Shown one piece after another: positions 6,743-9,801 of a DNA stretch of 9,801 bases; position 1 is the first letter of the stretch; the number at the start of each line of letters is the position of its first letter. Under the pieces are notes generated by a model. The model did not search any database. It was not told the DNA's origin and worked only from the letters and a program-made list of their open reading frames with translations. The translations under genes and the position numbers were made by a program. This DNA comes from an uncultured Eubacterium sp. (GTDB lineage Bacteria > Bacillota > Clostridia > Lachnospirales > CAG-274), in the NCBI GenBank assembly GCA_900545305.1, contig UQYD01000053.1:1-9801 (forward strand). Reading direction: 5' to 3'.

Positions 6743-6771
6743 TTGCAATTAAATTAAGATTATGGTATAAT
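6743..6771 (+). promoter_or_regulatory. Promoter P1 of the sugar transporter operon
   Basis: TTGCAA (6743-6748) and a perfect TATAAT (6766-6771) are 17 bases apart, with TGG directly before the -10 box (extended -10). The start would be near 6778, giving a leader of about 200 bases. The layout closely resembles the rpsO promoter. Confidence 0.7.
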
Positions 6772-6784
6772 TTTCTTACAAAAA

Positions 6785-6813
6785 TTGATAAGTAGGGTTT
6801 AAGTTGATATAAT
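6785..6813 (+). promoter_or_regulatory. Promoter P2 of the sugar transporter operon
   Basis: TTGATA (6785-6790, 5 of 6) and a perfect TATAAT (6808-6813) are 17 bases apart, with TGA directly before the -10 box. It begins 14 bases after P1 ends, so the two probably cannot be occupied freely at the same time. Confidence 0.6.
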
Positions 6814-6849
6814 TATTCCTTTCATTGGTAAAAATGACAATAGACGATG

Positions 6850-6911
6850 TGTGTTGTATGTTTGTTTTGTCAGGTGAGATACGGCTTGCATATAATATGT
6901 GTTGTATATTT
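6850..6911 (+). repeat. Pair of 14-base direct repeats around P3
   Basis: TGTGTTGTATGTTT at 6850-6863 and TGTGTTGTATATTT at 6898-6911 differ at one base and lie 48 bases apart. One ends just upstream of the -35 box and the other begins just after the -10 box, over the expected transcription start. This is the usual placement for operators of a local regulator. The regulator itself is not in the window. Confidence 0.55.
6867..6896 (+). promoter_or_regulatory. Promoter P3 of the sugar transporter operon
   Basis: TTGTCA (6867-6872, 5 of 6) and a perfect TATAAT (6891-6896) are 18 bases apart. The start would be near 6903, about 78 bases before the ATG. It is closely flanked by two copies of TGTGTTGTATRTTT, at 6850-6863 and 6898-6911, which makes it the likeliest regulated promoter of the three. 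Confidence 0.6.
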
Positions 6912-6924
6912 ATAATGAAAGAAA

Positions 6925-6953
6925 ATGATTGTATAGTTAAATCATACAATTAT
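6925..6953 (+). promoter_or_regulatory. Inverted repeat before the solute-binding protein start
   Basis: Bases 6925-6934 pair with 6944-6953 (core ATTGTAT and ATACAAT) around 9 bases, with one G-T pair. It repeats the TTGTAT core of the direct repeats near P3, so it may be a further operator. As RNA it would be a weak A-U-rich stem 14 bases before the ribosome binding site. Confidence 0.4.
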
Positions 6954-6967
6954 ACACTTTATTTTTT

Positions 6968-6974
6968 AAGGAGG
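6968..6974 (+). promoter_or_regulatory. Ribosome binding site that decides the lipoprotein start
   Basis: AAGGAGG lies 6 bases before the ATG at 6981. The frame is open upstream as far as a TTG at 6825, but the sequence from 6981 begins with a complete lipoprotein signal peptide, so the 52 upstream codons are leader. Confidence 0.9.
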
Positions 6975-6980
6975 ATTTCC

Positions 6981-8510
6981 ATGAAAAAGAACTTATTTAA
7001 GCGTGCTATGGCTATGGGCTTGTCTGTTCTTATGGTTTCCGGTTTATCAGGTTGTAATGGCTCAGAAGGTAAGGACTTTACACTTGAAGGTGGCGACCCT
7101 AATGACTTACCTCAACAGATTTCTATGATGGCTGATACAGTTGTTTTACCAGAAAATGGTTTGTCTAATTTCTGTGATGAATTTAAAAAGCAAACTGGAA
7201 TTGGCTTGTCTGTTGAAAAACCAGACCATGCAAAATACTATGAAAAGGTTACACTTGCATTCGCCAGTGAAGAACCGGCTGACCTTATTGAAATGGGCTC
7301 TACATATTATCCAGAACTTGCAAATTCAGGTGCGTTATGGGATATGACAGATGCGTGGAACAACTCAACTTCTAATTGTAAGAAGATTATTGATGAACAG
7401 TATGTTGATGCATTAAAAATTAATGGTCAGCTTTATGGTTTCCCAATGTCAGCAGGTAACGGTACAGTTACATATGTAAGAGAAGATTGGTTGAAAGAAG
7501 CTGGTCTTGATGCTCCAAAGAACTATGATGAATTTATTAATATGTTAAGAGCATTTAAGAAGAGGGGTAATGGTACTATTCCTATTACTGCTGCTGGTCT
7601 TCTTAATACTGAAACACCATACGACCTTTATCTTAGAGAATTTTATCAGGATGCAAATCCAGATTTCTATAAAGATGAAACAACTGGTAAGTATGTTGAT
7701 GGTTTCTCTCAGCCTGAAATGAGAGAGGCTGTACAGAGATTAAGAGATGTATACCAGGAAGGTCTTTTAGATGCAGAAGTTGTTACAAATAAGACTTCTA
7801 CTTGTAGAGATAAACTTGGTTCAGGTCTTGTTGGTGCGTTTAATTATTGGGCTGGTAAGTGGGGTATGAAACTTGATAAGTCACTTAGTGGTCAGGGTAA
7901 TATGAAGGCTATTCCAGCTATTGAAGAAACTGGTGGTTATACAGAACGTGTTCCTACAGCACTTGCTATGTCAATATATGCTCCTAATAAGGCTGCTATA
8001 TTTGAACATGTTATTATGTACTCACACGACGGTGGTGAAGGTCAGATGTTGTTTACTCATGGTGTAAAAGACGTTCACTATACTGTTGATGAAAATGGTA
8101 ACTATACAGTTAAAAAGCAGATGTCTGACCCTAAATCAGATTTCGAAAAGGCTTTATATGATGCAGAACTTTCAATTACAAATTGGAATGACCCATTCAA
8201 GTTTGATTCAAGAATTACAGACTCTATTAATACATACAGAGAAAAACGCCAGTTTGCTACAGTTCCTAAAGTAACAGATACAATTTCTGAAAACTTGGCT
8301 GACCTTAATGTAGTTAAAAATGTGGTTGTTGCTAATGCAGTAACAGGTAAGACTTCTATTGATGATGCCTTCAAGTATTATGAAGAAAAGGGTGGCTACT
8401 ATGTAAACGCCATACTTGAAGACTTAAATAGTGAAGAAAATTTAGCTGAAGAAGCTAAGGCTCAAGAAGCTGCAGATGCAGTAGAAAATAAGTCTACTCA
8501 GGGTAATTAA
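6981..8510 (+). CDS. Sugar ABC transporter solute-binding lipoprotein (LplA-like)
   Basis: The 509-residue precursor starts with MKKNLFKRA, a hydrophobic stretch and the lipobox L-S-G-C at 22-25, so the mature protein is anchored to the outer face of the membrane by lipid-modified C25. The rest fits the family 1 extracellular solute-binding proteins: an early strand and helix with FCDEFKKQTGI, the segment ASEEPADLIEM, the phrase INGQLYGFPMS followed by YVREDWLKEAGLDAPKNYDEF, and a repeated A/E-rich tail. It would capture an oligosaccharide and deliver it to the permeases that follow. The substrate cannot be read from the sequence. The length and operon order match the LplA/LipO-like proteins that pair with YteP- and YtcP-type permeases. 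The next gene starts 28 bases downstream with no terminator between. Confidence 0.92.
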   Translation: MKKNLFKRAMAMGLSVLMVSGLSGCNGSEGKDFTLEGGDPNDLPQQISMMADTVVLPENGLSNFCDEFKKQTGIGLSVEKPDHAKYYEKVTLAFASEEPADLIEMGSTYYPELANSGALWDMTDAWNNSTSNCKKIIDEQYVDALKINGQLYGFPMSAGNGTVTYVREDWLKEAGLDAPKNYDEFINMLRAFKKRGNGTIPITAAGLLNTETPYDLYLREFYQDANPDFYKDETTGKYVDGFSQPEMREAVQRLRDVYQEGLLDAEVVTNKTSTCRDKLGSGLVGAFNYWAGKWGMKLDKSLSGQGNMKAIPAIEETGGYTERVPTALAMSIYAPNKAAIFEHVIMYSHDGGEGQMLFTHGVKDVHYTVDENGNYTVKKQMSDPKSDFEKALYDAELSITNWNDPFKFDSRITDSINTYREKRQFATVPKVTDTISENLADLNVVKNVVVANAVTGKTSIDDAFKYYEEKGGYYVNAILEDLNSEENLAEEAKAQEAADAVENKSTQGN

Positions 8511-8538
8511 CACTAATTTAACGAAAGGATGGTTTTAG

Positions 8539-9540
8539 ATGGCAAAAGTTAATCAAAAGGATACTATTGATTATGATAGTATCGTTGTAAGAGAGCCTAG
8601 TGTTTTCGAAAGAATGTGGCAGTATAGATATTTTTATCTTATGTTCATTCCAGTTGCATTAGTATTGTTTATATTCTTTTATTGGCCAATGCTTGGTGTT
8701 AGATATGCTTTTTCTACATATAAATTAAAGCAGATTACACTTCGCTTAGGACCTGATTATTCTACAGGTTTAGGTAACTTTAAAAGACTTTTCGGAGCAG
8801 ACCCATTCATTGGAGCTCTTAGAAATACACTTGTTTTAAGTATTGTAAACTTGATTTTAGCTACAGTTCTTACTGTTGTTATTGCACTTTTACTTAATGA
8901 ACTTCAGCACCAGTGGAGTAAGAAAATTGTACAAACTGTACTTTATCTTCCACATTTCCTTTCTTGGGTAGTTGCTGCTTCTATATTTATGTTGATTTTA
9001 TCAGCAGGTACAGATGCAACTGGTCAGGATACAGCAAATATGGGCTTCATTAATGCACTTTTATGCAAAGTCGGTATATTAGATAAGCCTATTGATTTCC
9101 TTACTGAAAGTAAGTGTTGGAGATCTGTATGGTATATTATGAACCGTTGGAAGGAAACAGGTTGGGGTACTATTATTTATTTAGCTGCCTTATCTGGTAT
9201 TTCTCCAGACCTTTACGAAGCTGCTGAAATCGATGGTGCAAATAGATTACAGCAGATTTGGAATATTACAATTCCTGCTATTATGAATACAATTCTCGTT
9301 GTATTTATACTTAACCTTGCAAAGGTAATGAACGTATTCGAGTCAGTTTTCGTACTTTACAACTCTCTTGTTTACGATGTATCTGATGTTATTCAGACTT
9401 ATACTTATCGTGTTGGTATCGTTGGAAATGATTATGGGTATTCAACAGCAATCGGTTTGTTTAAATCTGTAATTTCTCTTATCCTTGTTACTGCATCTGA
9501 TGTTATCAGTAAAAAGGTTAGAGGTTACGGTATCGTATAG
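8539..9540 (+). CDS. Sugar ABC transporter permease (LplB/YteP-like)
   Basis: This 333-residue membrane protein has about six predicted membrane segments, near residues 31-51, 97-119, 134-155, 205-220, 246-265 and 301-320. The ABC permease signature EAAEIDGA at 227-234, in the loop before the fifth segment, is where the ATPase subunit docks. The N-terminal phrase YFYLMFIPVALVLFIFFYWP and the following GLGNFKRLF are typical of the LplB/YteP branch. It should form one half of the import channel, with the next gene's product as the other half. The loop between segments 3 and 4 (about 156-204) contains a polar stretch, TDATGQDTAN. It starts at the ATG at 8539, preceded by AAAGGA at 8524-8529. Confidence 0.93.
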   Translation: MAKVNQKDTIDYDSIVVREPSVFERMWQYRYFYLMFIPVALVLFIFFYWPMLGVRYAFSTYKLKQITLRLGPDYSTGLGNFKRLFGADPFIGALRNTLVLSIVNLILATVLTVVIALLLNELQHQWSKKIVQTVLYLPHFLSWVVAASIFMLILSAGTDATGQDTANMGFINALLCKVGILDKPIDFLTESKCWRSVWYIMNRWKETGWGTIIYLAALSGISPDLYEAAEIDGANRLQQIWNITIPAIMNTILVVFILNLAKVMNVFESVFVLYNSLVYDVSDVIQTYTYRVGIVGNDYGYSTAIGLFKSVISLILVTASDVISKKVRGYGIV

Positions 9541-9559
9541 GAAGGAGCGCGAAACTTAA

Positions 9560-9801
9560 ATGACTAAGAAATTTAACTTGTTCAAAAAAGAATATGCGGC
9601 TCGTTCTTGGTTCGTAGTATTCAATTCTTTATTTTTTATTTTATTAATGGTTTGTATGATTGTTCCAATTTGGAAAATCTTTTCAGATTCTTTGGTAAAT
9701 GAAACAGTTTATGGTTTAAAGTTGTGGCCATCAGAATTTAACCTTATTGGTTATAAGCGAATTGTCACAGACCCTAATTTGAGTAGACCATTCCTTATTT
9801 C
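9560..9801 (+). CDS. Sugar ABC transporter permease (LplC/YtcP-like), 5' part only
   Basis: The frame opens at the ATG at 9560, 19 bases after the previous stop, and runs off the window after 80 full codons. AAGGAG at 9542-9547 lies 12 bases upstream, a slightly long spacing. The visible protein has a basic start (MTKKFNLFKKEYAARS), one membrane segment (about residues 17-40, rich in F, L, V and I), then DSLVNETVYG and LWPSEFNLIGYKRIVTDP. The last segment is the usual phrase of the YtcP/LplC branch, in which a periplasmic-side loop precedes the second membrane segment. Together with the preceding permease it completes the expected heterodimer. The EAA loop and the remaining segments lie outside the window. 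Confidence 0.88.
   Translation, partial: MTKKFNLFKKEYAARSWFVVFNSLFFILLMVCMIVPIWKIFSDSLVNETVYGLKLWPSEFNLIGYKRIVTDPNLSRPFLI

Noticed and set aside
6825..6980. 52-codon N-terminal extension of the solute-binding protein
   Set aside because: It begins at a TTG without a Shine-Dalgarno sequence, covers promoter P3, and precedes a complete lipoprotein signal peptide that has its own AAGGAGG.

Overview
The window looks like chromosomal DNA of a low-G+C Gram-positive anaerobe of the class Clostridia, most likely a Lachnospiraceae-type gut or rumen bacterium. The basis is AT-rich sequence (my visual estimate is about one third G+C; I did not count), strong AGGAGG-type ribosome binding sites, heavy AGA codon use, a Cthe_2159-type beta-helix protein, and an LplA/LplB/LplC-type sugar transporter. 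All recognisable genes lie on the + strand. Most of the window is ordinary core and carbohydrate-uptake DNA. I found no phage, insertion sequence, CRISPR array, tRNA or rRNA gene, and no clear undescribed system. The more interesting material is in the non-coding leaders.

Bases 1-1653 are the end of a housekeeping operon. The last codons of an unidentified upstream gene are followed by a fused nadD-yqeK gene (NAD biosynthesis plus an HD-domain nucleotide hydrolase), then rsfS (ribosome silencing factor), and a strong intrinsic terminator. Bases 1704-3724 hold a single-gene unit. It has its own promoter and encodes a secreted 653-residue beta-helix protein with about nine acidic-glycine turns spaced 22 residues apart and a Pro/Gly-rich insert in the middle.

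Bases 3777-6535 hold rpsO (ribosomal protein S15) and pnp (polynucleotide phosphorylase), the same neighbour pair as in E. coli. The rpsO leader can fold into a nested stem with a GU/GC step like that recognised by S15. An intrinsic terminator follows rpsO. The pnp leader contains a long imperfect hairpin (4269-4348) just before the ribosome binding site, which resembles the RNase III/PNPase autocontrol region of other bacteria. A terminator closes pnp.

Bases 6536-9801 start with a long AT-rich stretch. It leads to three promoter-like elements in series, TTGTAT-type repeats, and then a carbohydrate ABC transporter operon: a lipoprotein solute-binding protein, an LplB/YteP-type permease, and the first 80 codons of an LplC/YtcP-type permease cut by the window edge. 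No ATPase gene is in view. Many such importers borrow a shared MsmX-like ATPase encoded elsewhere.
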